From: an uncultured Ectothiorhodospiraceae bacterium
GTDB lineage: Bacteria > Pseudomonadota > Gammaproteobacteria > UBA6429 > Thiohalophilaceae
DNA: 64,000 nucleotides
Assembly (NCBI GenBank): GCA_947260005.1
Contig: CAMYOL010000029.1
Span: 187,077-251,076 of the forward strand
Reading direction: 5' to 3'
Shown: positions 35,761 to 44,762 of the stretch, piece after piece
Position numbering within the stretch: the stretch's first letter is position 1
How the letters are laid out: each line of letters opens with the position of its first letter
Program-made: the position numbers and the translations under genes
The notes under the pieces: generated by a model
Seen by the model: only the letters and a program-made list of their open reading frames with translations
Databases searched by the model: none
Told to the model about the DNA's origin: nothing

Positions 35761-36465
35761 CTAAAAATCATCATGATCATGATGCCCTCCAGGCGAATCT
35801 GGAACCTTGTCATTTTCCATCACTAGTGGAACAAAAGCGACACCAAGTACAGACTCAGTATTAATCTTGCCTGTTTCATTTTTTCTCACCAGCATGAGCT
35901 CCTGTGGCATATATTCCAAGCCAACAGGGATGACCATCCGCCCTCCTGGCTTGAGTTGCTCGACCAGATCTTGAGGGATATGAGTCGCCGCTGCGGTTAC
36001 GATGATCGCATCAAAGGGGGCCTTGTCAGCCCAACCGTAATAACCGTTAACACAGCGTATCTCGATGTTATTATAACCGAGTTGTTGTAAACGCAATCCA
36101 GCAGACTCTGCAAGTTCGCGAATTCTCTCAACACTGTAAACCTGTTTAACCAACCGGGAAAGAATGGCCGTCTGATAACCAGACCCAGTCCCAACCTCCA
36201 GAACAACACTGTCCGAGTTGATATCCAATAAGTCTGTCATCAGCGCGACAATATAAGGTTGTGAGATGGTTTGCCCGTAACCTATCGGTAGAGGCCCGTT
36301 ATCGTATGTCTGTTGCTTATATAACTTGCTAACAAAGGCTTCCCGATCTACCTCCTGGAATGCTTGTATCACTCGATCATCAAATGCTTCGCGACCAGTT
36401 TGTGAAGCAGTATATTTGGCTTCTATTCTTATAGTCTCCAGCATGCTCTTAAGTTTTTCGTTCAT
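35761..36465 (-). CDS. pcm: Protein-L-isoaspartate O-methyltransferase
   Basis: This enzyme repairs isoaspartyl damage in proteins with S-adenosylmethionine. The 234 residues show the family block YGQTISQPYIVALMTDLL, motif I VLEVGTGSGYQTAILSRL, and the later PFDAIIVTAAATHIPQDLVEQLKPGGRMVIPVG. The C-terminus carries a His/Asp-rich tail (GGHHDHDDF) beyond the usual end, which could bind metal or be neutral. It stands alone. Confidence 0.94.
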   Translation of the reverse strand: MNEKLKSMLETIRIEAKYTASQTGREAFDDRVIQAFQEVDREAFVSKLYKQQTYDNGPLPIGYGQTISQPYIVALMTDLLDINSDSVVLEVGTGSGYQTAILSRLVKQVYSVERIRELAESAGLRLQQLGYNNIEIRCVNGYYGWADKAPFDAIIVTAAATHIPQDLVEQLKPGGRMVIPVGLEYMPQELMLVRKNETGKINTESVLGVAFVPLVMENDKVPDSPGGHHDHDDF

Positions 36466-36582
36466 AATAAGATAAACAAAACCTTTAGGTTCCTTACTAC
36501 GGCCACAACTGATACTTCTACCGATTAGTATTTAGCCCCCAGATTTAGAAGTATAATTTTAAATAGCTAAAAATAATAAACA

Positions 36583-37338
36583 TCAAGTCCCTTTATCTTT
36601 CTTAGTCAACGAATCAATCAGGTCCATAGGCAGAGGAAACACAATCGTATTCGATTTTTCATTAGCGATCTCGGTTAGTGTTTGCAGGTAACGCAGCTGC
36701 AAAGCCTGAGATTGTTGGGAAAGAGTTCTGGCAGCCTCTAACAATTTTTCTGATGCCTGCATTTCACCTTCGGCATGAATAACCTTAGCCCGTCGTACCC
36801 GTTCGGCCTCAGCCTGTTTGGCAATGGCACGAACCATACTCTCGTCAAGGTCCACATGTTTGATCTCAACATTAGCGACTTTAATACCCCAGGCATCGGT
36901 TTGTTGATCCAGGATTTCCTGAACATCGGTATTCAGACGTTCGCGTTCTGCCAGCATTTCATCCAACTCATGTTGTCCCAACACCGAACGCAAAGTGGTC
37001 TGGGCAAGTTGACTGGTGGCATCATAAAAATTTTCCACCTGGATGATCGCCTTGTCTGGTTCTATCACGCGAAAATACACAACTGCATTGACCTTCACAG
37101 ATACGTTATCACGTGAGATCACATCCTGGCTCGGCACATCCATGACGATGGTACGCAAATCGACGCGTACCATTTGCTGAATCACTGGAATGATAAGAAT
37201 GAAACCAGGCCCCTTTACACGCCAGAACCGTCCCAGCAAGAACACAACCCCACGTTCATATTCTCGAAGAATACGGATAGCGCTGGCAAAAAACATCACC
37301 ACCAGGACTACTACACTATATACAACGTACGATGTCAT
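36583..37338 (-). CDS. Slipin (SPFH/stomatin-family membrane protein)
   Basis: A 251-residue SPFH protein. One N-terminal membrane segment ([19 protein letters not shown]) is followed by [38 protein letters not shown], the stomatin signature, and a C-terminal coiled coil ([30 protein letters not shown]). The start overlaps the NfeD-type gene by four bases (ATGA), so translation is coupled. Slipin/NfeD pairs are a widespread two-gene unit thought to act in membrane protein quality control. Confidence 0.93.
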   Translation of the reverse strand: MTSYVVYSVVVLVVMFFASAIRILREYERGVVFLLGRFWRVKGPGFILIIPVIQQMVRVDLRTIVMDVPSQDVISRDNVSVKVNAVVYFRVIEPDKAIIQVENFYDATSQLAQTTLRSVLGQHELDEMLAERERLNTDVQEILDQQTDAWGIKVANVEIKHVDLDESMVRAIAKQAEAERVRRAKVIHAEGEMQASEKLLEAARTLSQQSQALQLRYLQTLTEIANEKSNTIVFPLPMDLIDSLTKKDKGT

Positions 37339-38798
37339 GAGACTTTCTCCTTTGTTTCACTATTAGCCAACGTTTTTGTTTTGACTTTTAGGGTTAACCC
37401 CTTGATGCCAATGACATCGACCACTTGATCTTTTTGTAAGGGCGTGTTCGTTTTGGCCTGCCAGGTTTCACTGTGAACCATAACTTGGCCTTTGCGATCA
37501 AAATCTTCCAAAACCAGCGCCTCACTACCTACAAGTTGTTCCCTACCACTGACCACCGGCCGTCGTCGTGCCTTGATCGCCATGCCTATTGCGAAAATAA
37601 ACACCAATGCACTTAACAGGGTAAACGTTATAATAACGGAAATATTAATACCGAATCCTGGCACATCGGTATCCATCAAAATGATCGAGCCGATCGCAAA
37701 AGCGACAATACCTCCTATACCCAGAATGCCAAAACTCGGTTCATAGGCTTCACCCACCATCAGCGCCACACCTAACAGGATTAAACCCATGCCAGCATAA
37801 TTGATCGGTAACAACTGCAGGGAATACAGGGCTAGTAATAAACATATTGCACCAACCGTCCCAGGAACAATGGCACCGGGGTTGGCAAATTCAAAGATCA
37901 AACCATAGATGCCTATTAACAACAGGATATATGCCACATTAGGATCGGTTAGCACACTAAGCAATCGACTGCGCCAATCCATTTCGTGTGGTTGCACCGT
38001 CAGTCCAGTCGTTTGTAATGTGCGCTTCCGTCCCTGCACTACCACTTCTTTAGTATCAATTTGTCTTAATAGATCAGTCATGCTAGTAGCGACGATATCA
38101 ATCACATTTAGTTTCAATGCCTCCGTTGCCTGTAAACTCGCCGACTCACGTACTGCCGTCTCTGCCCATTCCTGATTACGACCATGCAGTTCAGCCAGGC
38201 CACGGATATAGGCTACTGCATCATTTATAACTTTATTTCGCATTGCATCTTGATTGTCGGGTACCACAGGGGATGATTTTTTACTTTCGTCTTTAGTCTT
38301 ATCCCGCTCCTGATCTTTACTCTTGCCCGGTGACATACCACCGAGTGAGACCGGGGTCGCTGCACCCAGATTGGTACCGGGTGCCATTGCGGCAATATGA
38401 CTGGCATAGATTATATAAGTTCCGGCGCTGGCAGCACGTGCCCCGGTAGGCGAGACATAACTCGCTACTGGCACGGATGAACCACTAATGGCTTTGATGA
38501 TATCGCGCATCGATGAATCCAAACCACCCGGTGTATCCATCCTGATAACCACCAGCTCGGCATTTTGCTGTGCTGCGCTCTGCAACGCACGTTTAATATA
38601 ATCTGCCGTCGCCGGCCCAATAGCCCCATCGATAGTGACTTGCATGATGGCACCCGGGCTATCCTTACCAGCAGTAATATTGCTTAAGAGAACGCTGGCC
38701 AATAACAGCGCGATCATCAAGCTTAACCGACTAAATCCGGGCTGAGGTATAAATTTGAACACCTGGCGAATTACTCCGTTTAATAAAGTGGTGAGCAT
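37335..38798 (-). CDS. NfeD-type membrane serine protease (ClpP-class fused to NfeD)
   Basis: A 487-residue membrane protein. After a signal/anchor ([18 protein letters not shown]) comes a ClpP/SppA-like protease domain with [21 protein letters not shown] and the nucleophile region [35 protein letters not shown]. Four or five membrane segments lie at about 285-425, followed by the NfeD OB-fold ([27 protein letters not shown]). An acidic/basic Ser-Lys insert ([16 protein letters not shown]) follows the catalytic core. It is the partner of the downstream slipin, which is probably a substrate. Confidence 0.92.
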   Translation of the reverse strand: MLTTLLNGVIRQVFKFIPQPGFSRLSLMIALLLASVLLSNITAGKDSPGAIMQVTIDGAIGPATADYIKRALQSAAQQNAELVVIRMDTPGGLDSSMRDIIKAISGSSVPVASYVSPTGARAASAGTYIIYASHIAAMAPGTNLGAATPVSLGGMSPGKSKDQERDKTKDESKKSSPVVPDNQDAMRNKVINDAVAYIRGLAELHGRNQEWAETAVRESASLQATEALKLNVIDIVATSMTDLLRQIDTKEVVVQGRKRTLQTTGLTVQPHEMDWRSRLLSVLTDPNVAYILLLIGIYGLIFEFANPGAIVPGTVGAICLLLALYSLQLLPINYAGMGLILLGVALMVGEAYEPSFGILGIGGIVAFAIGSIILMDTDVPGFGINISVIITFTLLSALVFIFAIGMAIKARRRPVVSGREQLVGSEALVLEDFDRKGQVMVHSETWQAKTNTPLQKDQVVDVIGIKGLTLKVKTKTLANSETKEKVS

Positions 38799-38963
38799 TT
38801 ATCAGCTTTCATTCCAAAAGTTTAGTCTTCAGCGCACAGATAGATATTGCATTAGATCAACAGATGCTAAAAAACATGATTTGAGTGAGAAAGGAAACAA
38901 TTTTGATTAACAATGCGTCAGCCTGCTACCACTTTATTAATATGGTATATTCTATAACAGTAT

Positions 38964-41402
38964 TTAAGCCTTTAGTTTTTCATCCTTTTCCTGTTCAGGA
39001 CACTGTTTGTGTTTATCATCTGCGGTTGTACCAAAATCATGTCGCAAGTTTGCCAACTCTTCAAGACGCATATTTACGCGTCCATTAATAGATTCCGTCG
39101 GATAGTTTCCTTCTGCATCGAGCTCACCAGCACTCACGCCGGTCAACAGCTCGATGGCCTGATCAATATCAGACACCGGATAAATATTAAAATCACCTTT
39201 TTTTACTGCTTCAACAACTTCCTGACGTAGCATTAAATGCTGAACATTAGATTGGGGTATGATCACGCCTTGTTGTTTATTTAATCCTTTGATCTTGCAG
39301 ATATCGAAAAAGCCTTCGATTTTTTCATTAACGCCACCAATGACCTGAACATTTCCATGCTGGTTGGCTGAACCGGTAATCGCCAGGGATTGCTTAATGG
39401 GTGCATCGGCTAGTGCCGACAGTAATGCACATAATTCACCGATTGTGGCGCTATCACCATCAATCTGACCATAAGACTGCTCAAACACCAGACTCGCTGC
39501 TAATGATAAAGGATAATTACGCGCATAACGTGCCGCTAAAAATGAAGTTAATATCAGTACACCTTTTGAATGGATGGCTCCCCCCATCTCGACTTCACGT
39601 TCAATATCAACCACCTCACCTTCACCTAGCCTTGCTGTTGCCGTAATTCGTGAGGGTTGTGCAAAAGCATATGGACCTAATTCTATAACTGAGAGTCCAT
39701 TTACCTGCGCAATTTTTTCTCCGTCGACATCGATGAGTATCGTTCCGCGACTGATCTCTTCCTGCAGCCGAGTGTGATAGCGACTTGAACGATAAATCTG
39801 TTTATCGATGGCCTTTTGCACATCTTCTTTGCCTACTAGTTCTGTATTTCGTTTACCAGCCCAGTAATCTGCCTCGCGCATAACATCAACAACTGAAAGC
39901 ATGTGGGTTGAAAGTTTTTCAGAATCATCAGCCAATCGAGCACTATGCTCAATCAGACGTGCGACGGCTTCACAATCAAACTCGGCAAGTTTCTCTTTAC
40001 GTACCAGGCTTGCCAGTAGCCGTGCATATATTTCGTTGTTTTTATTATCCCAGGGTATACTGTCTTCAAAATCAGCAGCCACTTTAAATAGTTCAGCAAA
40101 TTCCGGATCAAATTCAATTAACAAATAGTAAAGAGCTCTCTCGCCGACTAATATCACTTTAATATCCAGAGGGATTGGGTCGGGTTGTAATGAAACAGTG
40201 CTAACCAGCCCAATTGTTTCAGCCAATGATTGAATCGTTATACAACCTGAAGAAATCACTCTCTTCAATCCTTCCCATGCATAAGGTTGGCTTAATACTT
40301 TAATCGCATCTAATATTAAATAACCCCCATTGGCCTTATGTAGCGCCCCAGGTTTTATTAACATGTAATCGGTGATCAATGTCCCCATTTCAGAAATATA
40401 TTCAACACGCCCGATAAGACTTTGGAATGTTGGATTGTTTTCATATACTATCGGCGCACCATTATTATCTGAATTATCTACCAACAAATTAACTTCATAG
40501 CCACGAAAAGAAGGTTCCACTTCCTCCCCTAACATTTCATCACCAACGTCAATATGACGAAAGGCCCGTAAATGACCTATCACATGCTCTTGAACTCTAT
40601 CGAGATGATTTTGTACGGCTTCATTTCCTGCATACTTTTCTTTTAATTCTTCAATAAAATGTCCTACAGCGAATAATCCAACCTCGCGGTTTAATCCTTT
40701 AATTTTTTCTCTGACTTCGCGTTGCCATTTCAGCCGCTGACGCAGGATTGATTGAGCCTTTTCTTCCAACACGGCAATAATTTGTTCCAGCCGCTGTTTT
40801 TCGTCTTCGTCCAGCGCATCATATTCTTCACTGGTTATTGTTTTATCATTCTTCTTTGGCACAAACGTTATATCCATGTCTGCGTGTAAAACTGCAATGT
40901 TATGCTTCTCAGCCTCTTGTGTTAATTCACTAAATGCCTGTTGGTTATGATCATAGAAACTATCCTGGATTTCCTGAAACCGAATATGATACTGTTCGCT
41001 CTCAAAAGCGCCTGGTATAGCGGTACGCAGCTCATCGACCAGTTGCTGCATATCCAGTTTAAATAAACGTCCCCGCCCTGCTGGAAAAGATATTGCAATG
41101 GGTTTTTGAGGATCTAAAAAATTTCCTACATAACACCAGTCTACCGCTGCCTGTGTCTCATCGCTTAGCTGCTCAAGGTATTGTCGGATCATGCCATGTT
41201 TCCCATACCCGACAGGTCCTAACACATACAGGTTAAAACCTTCACGTTGAATGCCTACTCCAAACTTTAGTGCCTCCATGGCACGCTCCTGGCCAACAAA
41301 CTCTTTTATTTCTTCTAATTCAGCAGTACTGCTAAAAGAAAATGCGTTGGGGTCGCATCGGGTGTATAGCTGTTGTGCTGAAAGTGCTGCAGGCTTTGAC
41401 AT
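38964..41402 (-). CDS. Lon-like ATP-dependent protease (AAA_32 / AsrA type)
   Basis: An 812-residue protein. A divergent AAA+ region has Walker A GPVGYGKH at 62-69. A long coiled-coil insertion (about 160-260) and the remainder of the ATPase (ANGGYLILDAIKVLSQPYAWEGLKRV) come next. A C-terminal Lon protease domain has catalytic Ser in QIDGDSATIGELCALLSALAD and Lys in GGVNEKIEGFF. It lacks the N-terminal Lon substrate domain. It resembles the family of P. aeruginosa AsrA, linked to heat-shock control; equivalence here is inference. It stands alone. Confidence 0.9.
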   Translation of the reverse strand: MSKPAALSAQQLYTRCDPNAFSFSSTAELEEIKEFVGQERAMEALKFGVGIQREGFNLYVLGPVGYGKHGMIRQYLEQLSDETQAAVDWCYVGNFLDPQKPIAISFPAGRGRLFKLDMQQLVDELRTAIPGAFESEQYHIRFQEIQDSFYDHNQQAFSELTQEAEKHNIAVLHADMDITFVPKKNDKTITSEEYDALDEDEKQRLEQIIAVLEEKAQSILRQRLKWQREVREKIKGLNREVGLFAVGHFIEELKEKYAGNEAVQNHLDRVQEHVIGHLRAFRHIDVGDEMLGEEVEPSFRGYEVNLLVDNSDNNGAPIVYENNPTFQSLIGRVEYISEMGTLITDYMLIKPGALHKANGGYLILDAIKVLSQPYAWEGLKRVISSGCITIQSLAETIGLVSTVSLQPDPIPLDIKVILVGERALYYLLIEFDPEFAELFKVAADFEDSIPWDNKNNEIYARLLASLVRKEKLAEFDCEAVARLIEHSARLADDSEKLSTHMLSVVDVMREADYWAGKRNTELVGKEDVQKAIDKQIYRSSRYHTRLQEEISRGTILIDVDGEKIAQVNGLSVIELGPYAFAQPSRITATARLGEGEVVDIEREVEMGGAIHSKGVLILTSFLAARYARNYPLSLAASLVFEQSYGQIDGDSATIGELCALLSALADAPIKQSLAITGSANQHGNVQVIGGVNEKIEGFFDICKIKGLNKQQGVIIPQSNVQHLMLRQEVVEAVKKGDFNIYPVSDIDQAIELLTGVSAGELDAEGNYPTESINGRVNMRLEELANLRHDFGTTADDKHKQCPEQEKDEKLKA

Positions 41403-41656
41403 ATTAAACTCCAGTTATGCCTTGATTATTAACAATAATGTAATCAATGGTAACGAATTATGTCGCCATTCGTTTTCACAAATTTATCCAGACAAGAAGT
41501 CATCATTAATTCTAGCAGATTAACACTATAGCTTATTTTATGGTAATTTTTACAGGCCTAAAAGTGGCTATTGATTGTGTAATATACGTGACTTAAACAG
41601 CTTTTTGATCACGAAAGATAAATAATACCAGACTCGATTAATCCTTTTAATGGTCA

Positions 41657-42499
41657 CTACAGGTTCATCCAGAGTCCAATACTTACATACTTCTCTTTGT
41701 TCTGAAAAAACTCCCCGTATTGACTACGCCCATCATAGTATTCAAGTCCTAATCGCCAACGACGATCACGAGCCAGCCAGTCAAAACCAATTTGGAAGGT
41801 AGTGTTTTTGTTCCAGTCATCTTCTTGAAAAGCAGAAATATCAATAGCACCATACCAACCCACTTTGCCATTCATGAATACACCAGGCTTTTCGTATTGC
41901 AGGCCAGCTTGTACCCGTCCGTAATCCTGCAATTCTTGATTGCGCAGAGAAAAGGCATAGGCAATATCGGAATAAATCGTATATAGTTCATTAACAGTCC
42001 AGGCGATACCTGCGACCCATTCTTCACGAGTATATTGAATACGAGTACGCCCCGTACGTTCTATATATTCATCTCCCACATGACTGGAGTAATGCTTGGT
42101 ACCAAAATGCCACGCAATATCATTGTGATACCGAAATGCGGCTTGCAGACCATAAATACCTTCCCAGGCGACACTGTCCTGGTTATTATCATTATCAAAT
42201 TGACTACGCAATGCAGCCAAAAATATCAGTTGCCAACCATGTCGAGGTTCATCAGATTTTTTTTGCTCAAAGATAATAAAAGGTGCACCGGCCATAAGAT
42301 CCCATCGTGATGAACCGGAATCCGGTATGCCAGATTCAAAATAAGATTGTAACTGCATATGAAACCGGGGTTCATAAGGATCTGCTAAATATCTCGGGTA
42401 AAGATGTTCTGTTGGGAACCAGGTTGATTCACTGGCAGCACATAACCAATTAGAAAACAGAGACAGAGGCAAAAATAATATTGCGTATGTGAATTTCAT
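41657..42499 (-). CDS. DUF1207-like outer-membrane barrel protein
   Basis: A 280-residue exported protein. A signal peptide (YAILFLPLSLFSNWLCAAS) is followed by WFPTEHLYPRYLADPYEPRF. The C-terminal part alternates aromatic and polar residues and ends WRLGLEYYDGRSQYGEFFQNKEKYVSIGLWMNL, a terminal beta-strand typical of outer-membrane barrels. The LADP-PRF start and EYYDG-Q-GEFF end match the DUF1207 family as I remember it. No function is known. It lies 39 bases after the alpha/beta hydrolase gene and may be co-transcribed. Confidence 0.75.
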   Translation of the reverse strand: MKFTYAILFLPLSLFSNWLCAASESTWFPTEHLYPRYLADPYEPRFHMQLQSYFESGIPDSGSSRWDLMAGAPFIIFEQKKSDEPRHGWQLIFLAALRSQFDNDNNQDSVAWEGIYGLQAAFRYHNDIAWHFGTKHYSSHVGDEYIERTGRTRIQYTREEWVAGIAWTVNELYTIYSDIAYAFSLRNQELQDYGRVQAGLQYEKPGVFMNGKVGWYGAIDISAFQEDDWNKNTTFQIGFDWLARDRRWRLGLEYYDGRSQYGEFFQNKEKYVSIGLWMNL

Positions 42500-42538
42500 T
42501 TTAATAGCTCTAATAATTCATAATTTATTTGTATGGTA

Positions 42539-43450
42539 CTAATCTGTTTTCAGTTGCAGCAAAAATTGTTTAATGATGTTCATACGCCGTTCATGGCTTG
42601 AAAGATCTGTTTCCATAAAGGGATGAGAAAAACTATCGTCACTAATAACACTGGCATTTCGCTTTGCAGCCTGAATCAATAGTTCTTTTGACATGGCAGG
42701 AGTGACAACTGTATCTCGCTGCCCAGCGATGAACATGAAAGGTGAACAGTCATCAGGCAAGTGGGTCACTGGATCATAAACTTCTGGACAACCGTAGTTT
42801 GACAGGTGGCTGGGTGTAGAATCGATGACAATCCTGTCGAGCCCAAAATTGACATCAAAACCATCCAACAAAATAATTCCGCCAAAGGAAAAGGCATAAA
42901 CAAGTTTCCGCTTGTATGGCTTTGCGTTGAGGGCTGACAATATTTCTCGTGTATCATTCACCATGGCTTTAAGTCGTCGCTTGCCCTCCGATCGACCATA
43001 ACCACGATAATCATACATATAGACATCATAACCAGACTCTGCATAATGAACGAACTCGCCAATAAGCTGATCAGACAAAATTGCATTTCCTTGAATTACG
43101 TACAGGTATCCTTTGTTTTTCTCTGTTCGGCCTGCAAGTTTGTAACCACGTAAAATTTTACCGTCCTGGCTGGTAAAGGAGATGTCCTCTACCCCTTCTA
43201 GCCCAGCTAAGCGCGACTCATCGGCGTTACCGGCCATGCTGCTCCATAACCAGAAAAGAAAGGGTTCTTTTATCCCACAAACACTCGTTTCCAGTTCCAT
43301 TTTATTATTAGTCTCATCACTAAGAGCTGTAGCGGGCAAAGTCAAAAACAGATAAATAACGAATACAGTACGCACACTCAAATAGTCAACATAGGTAAAC
43401 CATTCAAATCGAGATAATATTCTTTGTAAGAAAATTGGCATTACTAACAT
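42539..43450 (-). CDS. Membrane-anchored or exported alpha/beta hydrolase
   Basis: A 303-residue protein with an N-terminal hydrophobic segment (TVFVIYLFLTLPATALS, about 28-44) that serves as signal or anchor. The hydrolase core has YMYDYRGYGRSEGKRR, the nucleophile elbow YAFSFGGI (AxSxG rather than GxSxG), the acid in PFMFIAGQRDTVV, and the His in SFSHPFME. Related to BEM46-type serine hydrolases. Substrate unknown. The DUF1207-like gene follows. Confidence 0.85.
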   Translation of the reverse strand: MLVMPIFLQRILSRFEWFTYVDYLSVRTVFVIYLFLTLPATALSDETNNKMELETSVCGIKEPFLFWLWSSMAGNADESRLAGLEGVEDISFTSQDGKILRGYKLAGRTEKNKGYLYVIQGNAILSDQLIGEFVHYAESGYDVYMYDYRGYGRSEGKRRLKAMVNDTREILSALNAKPYKRKLVYAFSFGGIILLDGFDVNFGLDRIVIDSTPSHLSNYGCPEVYDPVTHLPDDCSPFMFIAGQRDTVVTPAMSKELLIQAAKRNASVISDDSFSHPFMETDLSSHERRMNIIKQFLLQLKTD

Positions 43451-43984
43451 ACACTATTATTTCCATTGATCTTAGCTTCGTAAAATTTTTCATCCACACT
43501 TTAGAAAAATAAGCGTGAGTCATCATTGCTATCCAGCTCGGTAACATATTAAATAATAGTGTCCCTTCAGAGGTACACAAATTAAACCCTTACCTTCATA
43601 TCCTAAATTTAGTACCTATTTGAAACTCGTGTATAGAACAGATAAATCCCATTGATGTAGATCAGGTTAATTTGTTAATTTTAAACGATTAATCAAATGA
43701 TAATTAAATTACATTAATTGTGTGAATGCAGCCGCAAGGCGTTCCAGTGCTTTTTCCAAATCCATAAAAGTGTTGTCGTAGCGGTCGTCAGTAGTATTGG
43801 GGGGGGGTTAGGCTCAACGCTAGAGACCACGTCGTCGTTGATCAAAAAAAAATATAAATAAATTTTCGAGTACTCCCCATAATCCAGACTTCTGGATATG
43901 GTTATTGCCCCGCCCAGATCGGTGGGGCCTTTTATGGATGGCCCATAATGGAGACATGTCTTGTAACTGACATTTTCCAATTTT
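43451..43984. other. 534-base gap with degenerate coding traces and a nine-C tract
   Basis: No intact gene is convincing. On the minus strand the sequence after a run of nine C (43799-43807) reads NTTDDRYDNTFMDLEKALERLAAAF and then TQLM stop, a gene-like C-terminus. The frame before the tract reads INDDVVSSVEPNPP; one base more or less in the tract would join them. A G-C-rich hairpin (GCCCCGCC with GGTGGGGC, about 43907-43928) followed by CTTTT lies further on. The stretch may be a decayed small gene. Confidence 0.35.
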
Positions 43985-44557
43985 TTATTTAAGCGGGTTA
44001 ACTAACGGCCAGTGTCTAATAACAGAATACATAACGCCTTTGTCAGTTTGCCTCGATTCAATCAAGGCAAACTCTTTTGCCGTCAAAGTCACGGGTTTAA
44101 ATTTAGTTTTCTTCATAGGCTGTTTTGCTTTTCGCACGACGGTCATATGGGGAATTGGATGTTTTCGATCGGGTTTATATCCACATATCGCTAATTGCTC
44201 GTTTAAATTACTAACTAATTCATACCAGCCATCGGGTATTTGCTCACCACCAAGCCAGATAATTTGAGGTCGTTCAAAAAAATCATATTTATTAAGCGTG
44301 ATACTAAACGCCTCCGCAGTAACCAGACTGCCCTGTTGTAAACAACAGTCAAAGGTTTCATCGGAAACGTTACCCACAAAGGCTAAGGTCAAATGCCAGT
44401 TATGCGTCGGCACTTTGCGGGCCGGATTTGTTTTTAGATAATGAGTTATATCAGGTTTGATATTTTGATTCAGTGCGTCTCGAGTGACTTGTTCTGGCCA
44501 CAAAGCAAAAAATATTCGTCTTTGAAATTTAGGTTGTTGAGAACGGTCTTCTTTCAT
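43985..44557 (-). CDS. thpR: RNA 2',3'-cyclic phosphodiesterase (ThpR/LigT)
   Basis: A two-histidine phosphoesterase that opens 2',3'-cyclic phosphate ends in RNA. The 190 residues start with RRIFFALWPEQVTRDALNQ. The two catalytic HxTx motifs, HLTL (NWHLTLAFVGNV) and HMTV (HPIPHMTVVRKAK), are both intact. The length is the family norm. It stands alone. Confidence 0.92.
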   Translation of the reverse strand: MKEDRSQQPKFQRRIFFALWPEQVTRDALNQNIKPDITHYLKTNPARKVPTHNWHLTLAFVGNVSDETFDCCLQQGSLVTAEAFSITLNKYDFFERPQIIWLGGEQIPDGWYELVSNLNEQLAICGYKPDRKHPIPHMTVVRKAKQPMKKTKFKPVTLTAKEFALIESRQTDKGVMYSVIRHWPLVNPLK

Positions 44558-44683
44558 TGATGATATTCACAATCCACTTGCTAAAATAATCAGCATAACG
44601 TTATGTAATAATACCTGGAATATAAGTTATATCATGCCCTGTCACATTTGCATGTGTCAATGCATGCACAGCCCTCGATATGA

Positions 44684-44709
44684 AACCTCTCCCTTTTCAG
44701 GGAGAGGTT
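44684..44709 (-). terminator. Hairpin downstream of the metalloprotease gene
   Basis: AACCTCTCCC and GGGAGAGGTT form a perfect ten-base-pair stem around TTTTCA, about 55 bases after the metalloprotease stop. No T-run follows on the minus strand, so it is either a weak terminator or an extragenic palindrome. The sequence type (CCTCTCCC/GGGAGAGG) is a common interspersed hairpin. Confidence 0.5.
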
Positions 44710-44762
44710 AGGTTTGGATAAGGCCTTAAACCTTATTAGGAATCGTCAGGATTTCTCAGGCT

